Below, in pieces: positions 47,497-55,117 of a stretch of DNA of 64,000 nucleotides. Location of the stretch: assembly GCF_900176345.1 (NCBI RefSeq), contig NZ_FWXU01000001.1, positions 124,001 to 188,000 of the forward strand, written 5' to 3'. A program made the position numbers and the translations under genes. Positions within the stretch are counted from its first letter, which is position 1. Each line of letters opens with the position of its first letter. Under the pieces are notes generated by a model. That model searched no databases, was not told where the DNA came from, and worked only from the letters and a program-made list of their open reading frames with translations. Origin of the DNA: Rhizobium sp. RU36D. GTDB taxonomy: Bacteria; Pseudomonadota; Alphaproteobacteria; Rhizobiales; Rhizobiaceae.

Positions 47497-47694
47497 ATGA
47501 GCTTTTTCGACGAAGACAAGCCCAAGAAGCCAGCGACTCACGAACTGGGTAGCGACCTCACATTCCTCTCCGCCGATGAACTCCAGGCGCGAATCACTTT
47601 GCTAAAATACGAGATCGAACGTCTTCAGGCAGAGGTGGAGCGCAAAAATTCCGGTCGCCAGGCCGCGGAAAACATGTTCCGCTCGAAAATGTGA
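47497..47694 (+). CDS. DUF1192-family protein
   Basis: A 65-residue cytosolic protein: an acidic/basic N-terminus (M-S-F-F-D-E-D-K-P-K-K) and a helical, likely coiled-coil C-terminal half (E-L-Q-A-R-I-T-L-L-K-Y-E-I-E-R-L-Q-A-E). This matches the small alphaproteobacterial family DUF1192, of unknown role. AGGA lies before the ATG; it is probably co-transcribed with the MFS gene. Confidence 0.85.
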   Translation: MSFFDEDKPKKPATHELGSDLTFLSADELQARITLLKYEIERLQAEVERKNSGRQAAENMFRSKM

Positions 47695-47779
47695 ACAGCG
47701 AAATATGGCGATGTATATCCGCCGGCGTTCCAAAAATGTTCTTTTGTGAAACGAATAACGACTGATTTTTTCTGTTTCA

Positions 47780-47794
47780 TTAACCAGCTATTAA
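47780..47794. promoter_or_regulatory. Perfect CtrA box upstream of a possible small RNA
   Basis: TTAA-CCAGCTA-TTAA is an exact match to TTAA-N7-TTAA. It lies where a -35 region would be for the TATAAA at 47810-47815 and a transcript starting near 47818. Confidence 0.55.
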
Positions 47795-47817
47795 GCTACT
47801 GAGAGGATTATAAAAGT

Positions 47818-47917
47818 ATCCAGAGCTTCTGGATTCAGGCAGTTTCACCGCACGGCGAATAGGTCTGATTTTTCTCCCTGTTTTACCTTGAGAGCCGCTT
47901 TTGCGGCTCTTTTTTTG
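47818..47917 (+). ncRNA. Possible ~100-nt small RNA between DUF1192 and rcdA genes
   Basis: Hairpin 1 is a perfect ATCCAGA/TCTGGAT stem (47818-47834). A C/G-rich middle part follows, and a strong terminator hairpin ends the unit at 47917. A TATAAA-like -10 and a CtrA box lie just upstream. There is no open reading frame of note. The size and hairpin-terminator layout resemble rhizobial trans-acting sRNAs such as EcpR1, but I could not compare sequences. Confidence 0.45.
47891..47917 (+). terminator. Intrinsic terminator before the rcdA promoter region
   Basis: Perfect stem AGAGCCGC/GCGGCTCT with a T4 loop, followed by seven T. It lies about 200 bases beyond the DUF1192 stop, far for that gene, and so may end a separate short transcript. 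Confidence 0.9.
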
Positions 47918-47950
47918 TTTTTAAGGGTCTATTGAGCAAAACTGTGGGAA

Positions 47951-47965
47951 TTAACCCTTCTTTAA
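47951..47965. promoter_or_regulatory. Perfect CtrA box upstream of rcdA
   Basis: TTAA-CCCTTCT-TTAA, an exact consensus match, lies 128 bases before the rcdA ATG. In Caulobacter, rcdA is itself controlled by CtrA, whose degradation RcdA promotes. Confidence 0.65.
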
Positions 47966-48036
47966 GAATCGGCTTGCGGTTTCGGTATATTGGTAGCATC
48001 GTGCAAGCATAAAGATTGACGGCGCGGCTCCTCTCT

Positions 48037-48061
48037 GGAACCTTCACGCCGCAACTTCGTT
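48037..48061 (+). promoter_or_regulatory. EcfG/RpoE2-type promoter for rcdA
   Basis: GGAAC (48037-48041), 16 bases, CGTT (48058-48061) match the general stress consensus; the start of transcription would be near 48068 and the ATG at 48093. Confidence 0.5.
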
Positions 48062-48092
48062 CAAGTCATGCGTAATACAGGGAAACGAAACG

Positions 48093-48608
48093 ATGTCGGA
48101 AGTGGGATTGAACACAATCAGTTTTGCCGGCCGCGCCGCCGCCTCCGCGCAGTTCAAGGCAACCTATGCCGAGGGGATGGGTCTGGTTGAAGAAACCGCG
48201 GCTTATCTCGATGGCCCCGGTCGTGCCGCCGCCAAGGTCCTGCCGCGCATGGCGTCCGTGCTCTACGCGGCCGAGTCGATGCGCCTCACCACCCGGTTGA
48301 TGCAGATGGCATCGTGGCTGCTGCTGCAGCGGGCCGTCAACAACGGCGAAATGAGCCGCGACCAGGTTCTCTCTGAAAAGAGCAAGGTCCGTCTCGACGG
48401 CTTCAACGTCGACCGCGGCGCCCCCGGCTGGAACGATCTGCCGGAAGCCTTCCGCGACCTCGTCGAACGTTCGCTGCGCCTGCAGAACCGTATCGCCCTG
48501 CTGGATCGCGAAATCTATCGGCCGAACGATGCCGCCATCGTTCCCGACAATGAAAACAGCGTGCAGGCGCAGTTGAACCTGCTGCGGACCGCTTTCAGCA
48601 CCAATTAA
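48093..48608 (+). CDS. rcdA: RcdA-family regulator of CtrA degradation (DUF1465)
   Basis: A 171-residue mostly helical protein matching DUF1465/RcdA (F-A-G-R-A-A-A-S-A-Q-F, S-E-K-S-K-V-R-L, S-L-R-L-Q-N-R-I-A-L-L-D-R-E-I-Y). In Caulobacter RcdA is an adaptor that, with CpdR and PopA, helps ClpXP degrade CtrA at the G1-S transition. It has a disordered C-terminal tail after about residue 150. It has its own regulatory region (two CtrA boxes and an EcfG-type promoter) and a terminator, so it is monocistronic. Confidence 0.88.
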   Translation: MSEVGLNTISFAGRAAASAQFKATYAEGMGLVEETAAYLDGPGRAAAKVLPRMASVLYAAESMRLTTRLMQMASWLLLQRAVNNGEMSRDQVLSEKSKVRLDGFNVDRGAPGWNDLPEAFRDLVERSLRLQNRIALLDREIYRPNDAAIVPDNENSVQAQLNLLRTAFSTN

Positions 48609-48632
48609 CAGCTTGCCACCCTACGCATGACA

Positions 48633-48667
48633 AAACCGGCCGGCGCCATCGCGCCGCCGGTTTTTTT
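48633..48667 (+). terminator. Intrinsic terminator after rcdA
   Basis: Long G/C stem ACCGGC...GCCGGT with one bulge, followed by seven T. Confidence 0.9.
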
Positions 48668-48764
48668 GACGCCTCGTTCTGAAATATTCCCTCCCAGCGA
48701 GCGCATCGGCCATTTACAATTTTAGAGATTAAACAGATCCTGTCTTCACCGAGAGGGGGAGGAC

Positions 48765-49835
48765 ATGATGAGCAGGTTCATTTTATCCATTGACGGCGGC
48801 GGTATCCGCGGCATCATTCCAGCGACAATCCTGGCTGTGCTGGAAGGCAAGCTTCAAGCGCGCGGGAAGACCTTGCCGCTGCATCGTTATTTTCACCTGA
48901 TCGCCGGCACATCCACCGGAGCCATCATTGCCGCTGGCTTGACTTGCCCACAGCCAAGGCATCCGAAGGAGCCTGCAGCGGATGCAAAGACGCTGGTGGA
49001 ACTCTACCGTCGCCGAGGCAAGGAAATCTTCGACCAAAGCGTGTTTCGCAAGCTTGCCAACATAGGCGGCTTGCTGGATGAGCACTACGATGCAGCAGCG
49101 CTGGAAAAGATCCTGATCGAAATGCTGGGCAAGACCACCGAAATCCGCGACGCGCTGACCAAGGTGCTGATCACCGGCTATGACATCCATGCGCGCCGCG
49201 CCGTTTTCCTCACCAATGCCGACCCGGAAAATGAACGTTTTTACTTCTGGCAAGCGGTGCGCGGGTCCTCGGCCGCCCCGACCTATTTCGAGCCGGCGCT
49301 GGTCGATAACCTCGCCGCCCGCAACCGCGGAGAAACCCCGACATTCCCGATGATCGATGGCGGCGTTTTCGCCAATGATCCCGCGATGGCGGCTTATGTC
49401 GAAGGTGACAAGATGGGATGGCGCGACAATGGCGACACCATCATCCTGCTTTCTCTCGGCACTGGGTCTGCCAGCCGCAAGATCCCGTACCAGCAGGCCA
49501 AGAATTGGGGCGCTGGCGGCTGGATCAACCCCGGCAACGACACGCCCCTCATCTCCGTTTTCATGCAGGGCCAGGCCAGCACGGCATCCTATCAGTTGAA
49601 CAAACTTCTGAACCGCGATCCTCCGGCCTTTTCCGATGGCGCCACTGTTGTCACGACGGAAAATCGCAGCAAGCTCAAATACTTCAGGCTCGACGCCCCG
49701 CTCGCCGGCGTCAACGACGCGCTGGATGACACCAGCGAGGGCAACATCGCCGGGCTGATCGAGTTCGGCAAGACGCTGGCGGCGAAGCATGACCTCGCGC
49801 TGGAAGAGATGGCGGATCGTCTGACCGCCATCTGA
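48765..49835 (+). CDS. Patatin-like phospholipase, CapV-like
   Basis: A 356-residue serine lipase of the patatin family. The oxyanion loop D-G-G-G-I-R-G is at residues 10-16, the nucleophile elbow G-T-S-T-G near 49-53 and the catalytic Asp in D-G-G-V-F near 199. The architecture (single patatin domain, CapV/CBASS-effector-like) is also shared by stand-alone bacterial lipases. No cyclic-nucleotide synthase, Cap2/Cap3 or other defence gene lies within the window on either side, so a defence role is not supported. It has a strong GGGGAGG site; an ATG three bases later could also be used. It is monocistronic. Confidence 0.85.
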   Translation: MMSRFILSIDGGGIRGIIPATILAVLEGKLQARGKTLPLHRYFHLIAGTSTGAIIAAGLTCPQPRHPKEPAADAKTLVELYRRRGKEIFDQSVFRKLANIGGLLDEHYDAAALEKILIEMLGKTTEIRDALTKVLITGYDIHARRAVFLTNADPENERFYFWQAVRGSSAAPTYFEPALVDNLAARNRGETPTFPMIDGGVFANDPAMAAYVEGDKMGWRDNGDTIILLSLGTGSASRKIPYQQAKNWGAGGWINPGNDTPLISVFMQGQASTASYQLNKLLNRDPPAFSDGATVVTTENRSKLKYFRLDAPLAGVNDALDDTSEGNIAGLIEFGKTLAAKHDLALEEMADRLTAI

Positions 49836-49842
49836 TCCGCAT

Positions 49843-49874
49843 AAAAAAGCCCCGGATCACTCGATCCAGGGCTT
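49843..49874 (-). terminator. Intrinsic terminator of tkt-gap
   Basis: Eleven-base stem with one mismatch (AGCCCCGGATC and GATCCAGGGCT) followed on the minus strand by six T. It also lies just behind the patatin gene. Confidence 0.8.
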
Positions 49875-49931
49875 CAGCAATGCGAGGCTGATGTTGTTAC
49901 ATCGGCCTTATTTTATGTCTGACTTCGCCGC

Positions 49932-50942
49932 TCAGATGAGCTTGCCAAGCGCGACCGAGGTGTCGGCCATGCGGTTGGAGAAGCCCCACTCGTTGTCGTA
50001 CCAGGTCAGGATGCGCACGAAATCGCCTTCGAGGACCTTGGTCTGGTCGAGGGCGAAGATCGACGAATGGCTGTCGTGGTTGAAGTCGCGGCTGACGAGC
50101 GGCTCATCGGTGTAGCCCAGAATGCCCTTGAGCGCGCCGTTCGAAGCAGCCTTGATCGCTTCGTTGACTTCGGCGACCGTGGTGTTCTTCTTGGCGACGA
50201 ACTTGAAGTCGACAACCGAAACGTTCGGCGTGGGAACGCGGATCGAGGTGCCGTCCAGCTTGCCCTTGAGGTGCGGCAGCACGAGGCCAACGGCCTTGGC
50301 AGCGCCCGTGGAGGTCGGGATCATCGACAACGCAGCAGCACGGGCGCGGTAGAGGTCCTTGTGCATGGTGTCGAGCGTCGGCTGGTCACCCGTGTAGGAG
50401 TGGATCGTGGTCATGAAGCCATGATCGATGCCGATCGCATCGTCCAGAACCTTGACCACCGGCACCAGGCAATTGGTGGTGCAGGAGGCGTTGGAGATGA
50501 CCAGGTGGTCCTTGGTCAGCTTGTCGTGGTTGACGCCGAAGACGACGGTCAGGTCAGCGCCATCAGCCGGAGCCGAGACGATGACGCGCTTGGCGCCGGC
50601 GGTCAGGTGTGCAGCGGCCTTGTCGCGTGCGGTGAAGATGCCGGTGCATTCCAGCGCGATATCGACACCAAGCTCACCATGCGGCAGCGTTGCCGGGTCC
50701 TTGATGGCCGTGACCTTGATCGGCTTGCCACCGGCGACGGTGATCGTGTCGCCATCGACCTTCACATCGGCAGGGAACTTGCCGTGGATCGAATCGTAAC
50801 GCAGCAGGTGGGCATTGGTCTCGACCGGGCCGAGGTCGTTGATGGCGACAACCTCGATATCGGTGCGGCCGGACTCGACGATGGCGCGCAAGACGTTGCG
50901 GCCGATACGGCCGAAGCCGTTGATGGCAACTTTCACAGTCAT
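49932..50942 (-). CDS. gap: Glyceraldehyde-3-phosphate dehydrogenase, type I
   Basis: A 336-residue NAD-dependent enzyme. It begins [13 protein letters not shown] and has the catalytic cysteine in S-N-A-S-C-T-T-N-C near residue 154 and the partner His (H-S-Y-T-G-D) near 181. It follows tkt by 81 bases on the same strand and forms a glycolysis/pentose-phosphate unit. The ATG is preceded by a GGGAG site. Confidence 0.97.
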   Translation of the reverse strand: MTVKVAINGFGRIGRNVLRAIVESGRTDIEVVAINDLGPVETNAHLLRYDSIHGKFPADVKVDGDTITVAGGKPIKVTAIKDPATLPHGELGVDIALECTGIFTARDKAAAHLTAGAKRVIVSAPADGADLTVVFGVNHDKLTKDHLVISNASCTTNCLVPVVKVLDDAIGIDHGFMTTIHSYTGDQPTLDTMHKDLYRARAAALSMIPTSTGAAKAVGLVLPHLKGKLDGTSIRVPTPNVSVVDFKFVAKKNTTVAEVNEAIKAASNGALKGILGYTDEPLVSRDFNHDSHSSIFALDQTKVLEGDFVRILTWYDNEWGFSNRMADTSVALGKLI

Positions 50943-51023
50943 GGAAGAACTCCCGCTTGAAAAACTGTTTGTAAGACTACCGGGCCGATGGGCGTTTTGA
51001 AACGCCCATGCGGCAATTTGACT

Positions 51024-53006
51024 TTAGCCGAGCTTGGCCTCGGCGGCCGCAACGACTGCTTCCGCCGTGATGCCGAAATGCTTGTAGAGCTCCTTGGCCG
51101 GCGCGGATGCACCGAAGGACTTCATGCCGATAAAGGCGCCATCCGAGCCGATGAAGCTGTCCCAGCCCTGGCGAATGCCGGCTTCGACGGCGATCTTCAC
51201 CGGCGCCTTGCCGATGATCGCGGTCTGGTAGTCGGCGGACTGCTCGAAGAACAGTTCGAAGCAGGGAACGGAAACGACGCGGGCAGAAATGCCCTTGGCA
51301 GCGAGCGTCGCCTGCGCCTTGACCGCAATCTCGACTTCCGAACCCGAGGCAAAGATCGAGACCTTCGCATCGCTGGCAGAGATCAGCTCATAGGCACCAT
51401 GGGCGCACAGGTTCTTCTCTTCGTATTCGGTTCGTGCCGGCTGCAGGTTCTGACGGGTCAGCGCCAGGCCGGAGGGGCGATGCTTTTCCTTCAGCGCCAA
51501 CTGCCAGCACTCCGCGGTCTCGGTCTCGTCAGCCGGACGGAACAACAGCAGATTGGGAATGGCACGCAGGGCGGCGAAATGCTCGACCGGCTGGTGGGTC
51601 GGTCCATCCTCGCCAACGCCGATGGAATCATGGGTCCAGACGTGAACGACGCGAATGCCCATCAGCGCCGCCAGACGCACTGACGGACGGCAATAATCCG
51701 AGAAGATCAGGAAGCCGCCGGAATAGGGAATCAGGCCGCCATGCAGCGCGATGCCGTTCATGGCGGCAGCGGTTGCATGCTCGCGAATGCCGTAATGCAG
51801 GTAGCGACCGGAGAAATCGGTCGGCGTGATCGACTTCATCTGGCTGGTCTTGGTATTGTTCGACGGCGTCAGGTCAGCCGAGCCGCCCAGCATTTCCGGC
51901 AACAGGCCGTTGATGACTTCAAGCGCATCTTCCGATGCCTTGCGGGTCGCAACAGTCGAGTTGTTTGCCGCAATCTTCTTCTTGAAATTGTCGATTGCCG
52001 TGTCGAAACCGCCCGGCAGGTCGCCGGCAAAACGACGGTTGAACTCGGCGCGCTTCTCGGCGTCTGCCGCCGTGAGCCGTGCTTCCCATTCCTTGCGAGC
52101 CTTGGTCGAGCGAAGGCCGGCCAGACGCCAGGTGTCGAGCACATCGGCCGGCACGGTGAAGGCTTCGGCCTCCCAGTTCAGCGACTTGCGTGCCGCGGCG
52201 ATTTCATCGGCACCGAGAGGCGACCCATGGACCTTGTGAGTGCCCTGCTTGTTAGGCGCGCCGAAACCGATGATGGTCTTGCAGGCGATGAATGTCGGAC
52301 GGTCGGACTTCTGCGCCTGCTCGATCGCGGCAGCGATGGCCGCCTGGTCGTGACCATCGACCTCGATGGTATTCCAGTTGGCAGCCTTCAGGCGGGCGAT
52401 CTGGTCGGTCGAGTCGGACAGCGAGACGGCACCGTCGATGGTGATCTTGTTATCGTCCCAGAAGACGATCAGCTTGTTAAGCTTCAGGTGGCCCGCCATG
52501 GCGATGGCTTCCTGGCTGATGCCTTCCATCAGGCAGCCGTCGCCAACCAGCACATAGGTAAAGTGGTCCTGCAACTCCTTGCCGAATTCCTGTGCGAGCT
52601 TGCGCTCAGCGATCGCCATGCCAACGGCATTGGCAATGCCCTGGCCCAGCGGACCGGTCGTGGTTTCAATGCCCGAGGCGTGGCCATACTCCGGATGGCC
52701 GGCGGTCTTGGCGTGGAGCTGGCGGAATTGCTTGAGGTCCTCCGCCGTCATGTCTTCGTAGCCGGTCAGATAGAGCAGCGCATAGAGCAGCATCGAGCCG
52801 TGGCCGGCCGACAGAACGAAGCGATCGCGGTCCGGCCAGAGCGGGTTCTTGGGATCAAACTTCAGGTAGCGGCTGAACAGAACGGTGGCGATGTCGGCGG
52901 CGCCCATCGGCAGGCCGGGGTGACCGGAATTGGCCTTTTCCACGGCGTCCATGGCAAGGAAACGGATCGCATTTGCCATCCGGGTATGTTTTTCGGGAGA
53001 AATCAT
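51024..53006 (-). CDS. tkt: Transketolase
   Basis: A 660-residue thiamine-diphosphate enzyme that moves two-carbon units between sugar phosphates. The N-terminal [10 protein letters not shown] motif, the TPP-binding G-D-G-C-L-M-E-G-I near 154 and the pyrimidine-domain S-D-Y-C-R-P-S-V-R near 430-440 are present. It is the first gene of tkt-gap. A sigma-70-like promoter lies 70-100 bases upstream. Confidence 0.97.
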   Translation of the reverse strand: MISPEKHTRMANAIRFLAMDAVEKANSGHPGLPMGAADIATVLFSRYLKFDPKNPLWPDRDRFVLSAGHGSMLLYALLYLTGYEDMTAEDLKQFRQLHAKTAGHPEYGHASGIETTTGPLGQGIANAVGMAIAERKLAQEFGKELQDHFTYVLVGDGCLMEGISQEAIAMAGHLKLNKLIVFWDDNKITIDGAVSLSDSTDQIARLKAANWNTIEVDGHDQAAIAAAIEQAQKSDRPTFIACKTIIGFGAPNKQGTHKVHGSPLGADEIAAARKSLNWEAEAFTVPADVLDTWRLAGLRSTKARKEWEARLTAADAEKRAEFNRRFAGDLPGGFDTAIDNFKKKIAANNSTVATRKASEDALEVINGLLPEMLGGSADLTPSNNTKTSQMKSITPTDFSGRYLHYGIREHATAAAMNGIALHGGLIPYSGGFLIFSDYCRPSVRLAALMGIRVVHVWTHDSIGVGEDGPTHQPVEHFAALRAIPNLLLFRPADETETAECWQLALKEKHRPSGLALTRQNLQPARTEYEEKNLCAHGAYELISASDAKVSIFASGSEVEIAVKAQATLAAKGISARVVSVPCFELFFEQSADYQTAIIGKAPVKIAVEAGIRQGWDSFIGSDGAFIGMKSFGASAPAKELYKHFGITAEAVVAAAEAKLG

Positions 53007-53076
53007 AGCTGTTCCGCTCGTTCCGGGTCACAAGGGACGGTCGCTTATCGCGGCGGACCGTCTTAAGGCCGGTGAT

Positions 53077-53104
53077 CCATAGCAGGTGGATCGCGCAAGT
53101 CAAT
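53077..53104 (-). promoter_or_regulatory. Sigma-70-like promoter of tkt
   Basis: On the minus strand TTGACT (53104-53099), 16 bases, CTATGG (53082-53077) resemble the rhizobial consensus CTTGAC-N17-CTATAT. The divergent 334-base gap 53007-53340 also holds TTGACG at about 53245 and TTGACA near 53280, possible promoters for the DUF4164-zapA side. Confidence 0.45.
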
Positions 53105-53340
53105 AAATCCGCCCGGGCTTGGCACAAAGCTGGGCAGCTTTCGGTTTCCCTGCCCATTTTGCATGCACCGGCGGGGATCTTGAGGATATCGACAAACGCC
53201 CGGACCGTCCACAATTAGGCACGCTGCCGCACCCGTCGTTTTGTTGACGTGCGGCGATTTCGCTTAGTACTGTCGCGCTTTGACATTAAGAGCATGCCGT
53301 ATCGATTCGATGACCTTTTTTGGCAAGTCAGGACCTATTG

Positions 53341-53613
53341 ATGGCTAGGGAAAACAAGGTTGATGCCGCGCTCGGCGCCTTGCGCAAGGCCATCGACGGG
53401 CTGGAAAACGCCATCGACATGCGGATTGAGTTGCAGCGGGAAAACCGCGACGTCGAGGGCGAGGTGCGGCGCGTGCATGCCGACAGGGCACGCCTGGCAC
53501 AGGAACTCGACCAGTCGGAATTTCGCGCCAATCGTCTCGAGGAGGTCAATCGTGAAGTGTCCCGTCGCCTGGTCACCGCCATGGAAACCATAAGGGCCGT
53601 CCTCGACCGCTAG
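53341..53613 (+). CDS. DUF4164-family coiled-coil protein
   Basis: A 90-residue, almost entirely helical protein with heptad character (L-R-K-A-I-D-G-L-E-N-A-I, V-R-R-V-H-A-D-R-A-R-L-A-Q-E-L). It matches small alphaproteobacterial coiled-coil proteins (DUF4164) commonly encoded before zapA; a cell-division link is suggested only by this location. The ATG at 53341 has AGGA upstream; a TTG at 53320 would extend it by seven residues. Confidence 0.8.
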   Translation: MARENKVDAALGALRKAIDGLENAIDMRIELQRENRDVEGEVRRVHADRARLAQELDQSEFRANRLEEVNREVSRRLVTAMETIRAVLDR

Positions 53614-53744
53614 ACAGATCGCATGCTCCCGGCGCTCCCTCCAACAGCGCCAGCCTCGAGAAATACACTGCTGCTGCATAATTTCGCCGCATGGCGATGG
53701 CGTCTAGGGTAGAACGCGCAGTACACGAACATTCGGGATGGCCT

Positions 53745-54128
53745 ATGGCTCAGGTTACGGTAACGATCGATGGCAAGGCCTACCGCATGGCCTGTGACGA
53801 GGGCCAGGAAGACCACCTGGTGGAACTCGCCACGCAATTCGATCGATATGTGAGCCACCTGAAACGTCAGTTCGGCGAGATCGGCGACCTTCGCATCACC
53901 GTGATGGCGGGCATCATGGTGATGGACGAAATGGCCGAGATGAACCGCCGCATCCAGGCGCTGGAGGCGGAGGTGGGCGAACTGCGCCAGGGCAGCCATG
54001 GCATTCTGGCAGCCGCCGCCCAGCAGGAAGACGCGGTGACGGATGCGCTGGGTGAACTGGCCGAGCGGCTGAACGCCATATCGCGCAAGCTGAACGGTCG
54101 CCCGGCGCCGGCCACGGCGGAAAACTAG
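53745..54128 (+). CDS. zapA: Cell division protein ZapA
   Basis: A 127-residue protein that binds and bundles FtsZ filaments. The N-terminal beta-hairpin/helix domain (V-T-V-T-I-D-G-K-A-Y-R-M-A-C, then L-A-T-Q-F-D-R-Y-V) is typical, followed by a coiled coil (E-M-N-R-R-I-Q-A-L-E-A-E-V) and an Ala/Pro-rich tail. The start at 53745 is preferred over 53691 because homologues begin M-A-x-V-T-V. 6S RNA follows 53 bases later. Confidence 0.92.
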   Translation: MAQVTVTIDGKAYRMACDEGQEDHLVELATQFDRYVSHLKRQFGEIGDLRITVMAGIMVMDEMAEMNRRIQALEAEVGELRQGSHGILAAAAQQEDAVTDALGELAERLNAISRKLNGRPAPATAEN

Positions 54129-54181
54129 CAAACAAACCGCCCGCCCACTGGCGCGGGGCACCAAAGCACCTTATATCTTAG

Positions 54182-54342
54182 ATGCGGTCTGCGCCTCTCG
54201 ACAGGAACCACAATCCCTGGGGCCATACTCGATCCAAAGGGAGCTGTCCCTGACCAGGCCCGTGGGCTTGGTCATATGGCGCCCACCTACGTTTGTAGGC
54301 ACCCAGGATCGTAAATCTCCATCGGTTGCCGTGGATCGCACC
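54182..54342 (+). ncRNA. ssrS: 6S RNA
   Basis: A ~161-nt non-coding RNA directly behind zapA, the conserved alphaproteobacterial site of ssrS. The closing stem TGCGGTC (54183-54189) pairs fully with GATCGCA (54334-54340); the central part holds an AGGGA/TCCCT hairpin, a GACCA...TGGTC hairpin and a CCTAC/GTAGG hairpin in the 3' arm. A TATAT -10 element lies at 54171-54176. 6S RNA mimics an open promoter and holds sigma-70 RNA polymerase in stationary phase. Confidence 0.8.
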
Positions 54343-54361
54343 TCTTTCCGGAACGTAGCCG

Positions 54362-55003
54362 ATGTACCAGCCGCCGCATTTTCGCGAAACCCGCCTTGAT
54401 GTGATGCAGGCGCTGATCCGGTCCCATCCCCTGGGCTTGCTGATATCGGCAGGCCATGGCGGGCTCCAGGCCAATCCCATCCCCTTCGAGATCGACGCGA
54501 CCCGCGGGGAGATGGGTGTGCTGAAGGCCCATCTCTCCAAGGCCAATCCGCAATGGCGGGCGCTGGCCGAGGGCGCGGAGACCCTGGTCGTGTTCCAGGG
54601 CGCCCAGAGCTATATCACGCCCTCCTGGTACGAAACGAAGCGGGAGACCGGCAAGGTCGTGCCCACCTGGAATTACGCCATCGTGCAGGCGCGCGGCACC
54701 CCGCGTGTCATTGATGACGAGGCCTGGCTCCACACCCAAATTCGCGCCCTGACCGATCGGCACGAGGGCGAGCGATCGACGCCTTGGGCGGTCGACGACG
54801 CACCGGCTGACTTTCTCAAAGCCCAGGTCAAAGGCATTGTCGGCCTGGAGATCGAGATTTCGGCGATCGAAGGCAAGTGGAAGGTCAGTCAGAACCGCCC
54901 GGAGGCGGATCGGGCCGGCGTCGCCGAAGGGCTTGCCGGCGAAGCATCACCGTCGGCGGCGGACATGCGCGCCCTGGTTCGCGTCTATGGCGGGCTGGAA
55001 TAG
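54362..55003 (+). CDS. PaiB-type FMN-binding protein (transcriptional regulator family)
   Basis: A 213-residue split-barrel protein of the PaiB family: it opens M-Y-Q-P-P-H-F and has the diagnostic block S-Y-I-T-P-S-W-Y, P-T-W-N-Y and later G-I-V-G-L-E-I-E-I. B. subtilis PaiB represses sporulation and protease genes; most relatives are uncharacterised flavin-binding proteins. It starts only 20 bases after the 6S RNA end and might share read-through from it. It lies where the 5-formyl-THF cyclo-ligase gene is more usual. Confidence 0.85.
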   Translation: MYQPPHFRETRLDVMQALIRSHPLGLLISAGHGGLQANPIPFEIDATRGEMGVLKAHLSKANPQWRALAEGAETLVVFQGAQSYITPSWYETKRETGKVVPTWNYAIVQARGTPRVIDDEAWLHTQIRALTDRHEGERSTPWAVDDAPADFLKAQVKGIVGLEIEISAIEGKWKVSQNRPEADRAGVAEGLAGEASPSAADMRALVRVYGGLE

Positions 55004-55108
55004 AGCATGTCGCGCAAAAGTGTGCCGCGGTTTTGCGATAACGACATGCTCAAAAAACAAAGGGCTAAAGCGTGGAAAGCGAATCTGAAAGATCGCGACA
55101 CGCTTTAG
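55003..55108. repeat. Two-hairpin palindromic intergenic element (RIME-like)
   Basis: The first palindrome has outer arms GCATGTCG (55005-55012) and CGACATGC (55042-55049) with inner GCAAAA/TTTTGC. The second has arms CTAAAGCGTG (55065-55074) and CACGCTTTAG (55099-55108). This mosaic of two palindromes resembles the rhizobial RIME class of intergenic repeats. It fills the space between convergent paiB-like and cfa genes and may act as a terminator for both. Confidence 0.7.
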
Positions 55109-55117
55109 GACAGCCTT

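Noticed and set aside
48765..49835. CBASS or other anti-phage operon around the patatin gene
   Set aside because: Neighbours are rcdA and gap/tkt; no cyclase, Cap2/Cap3 or restriction genes are present.
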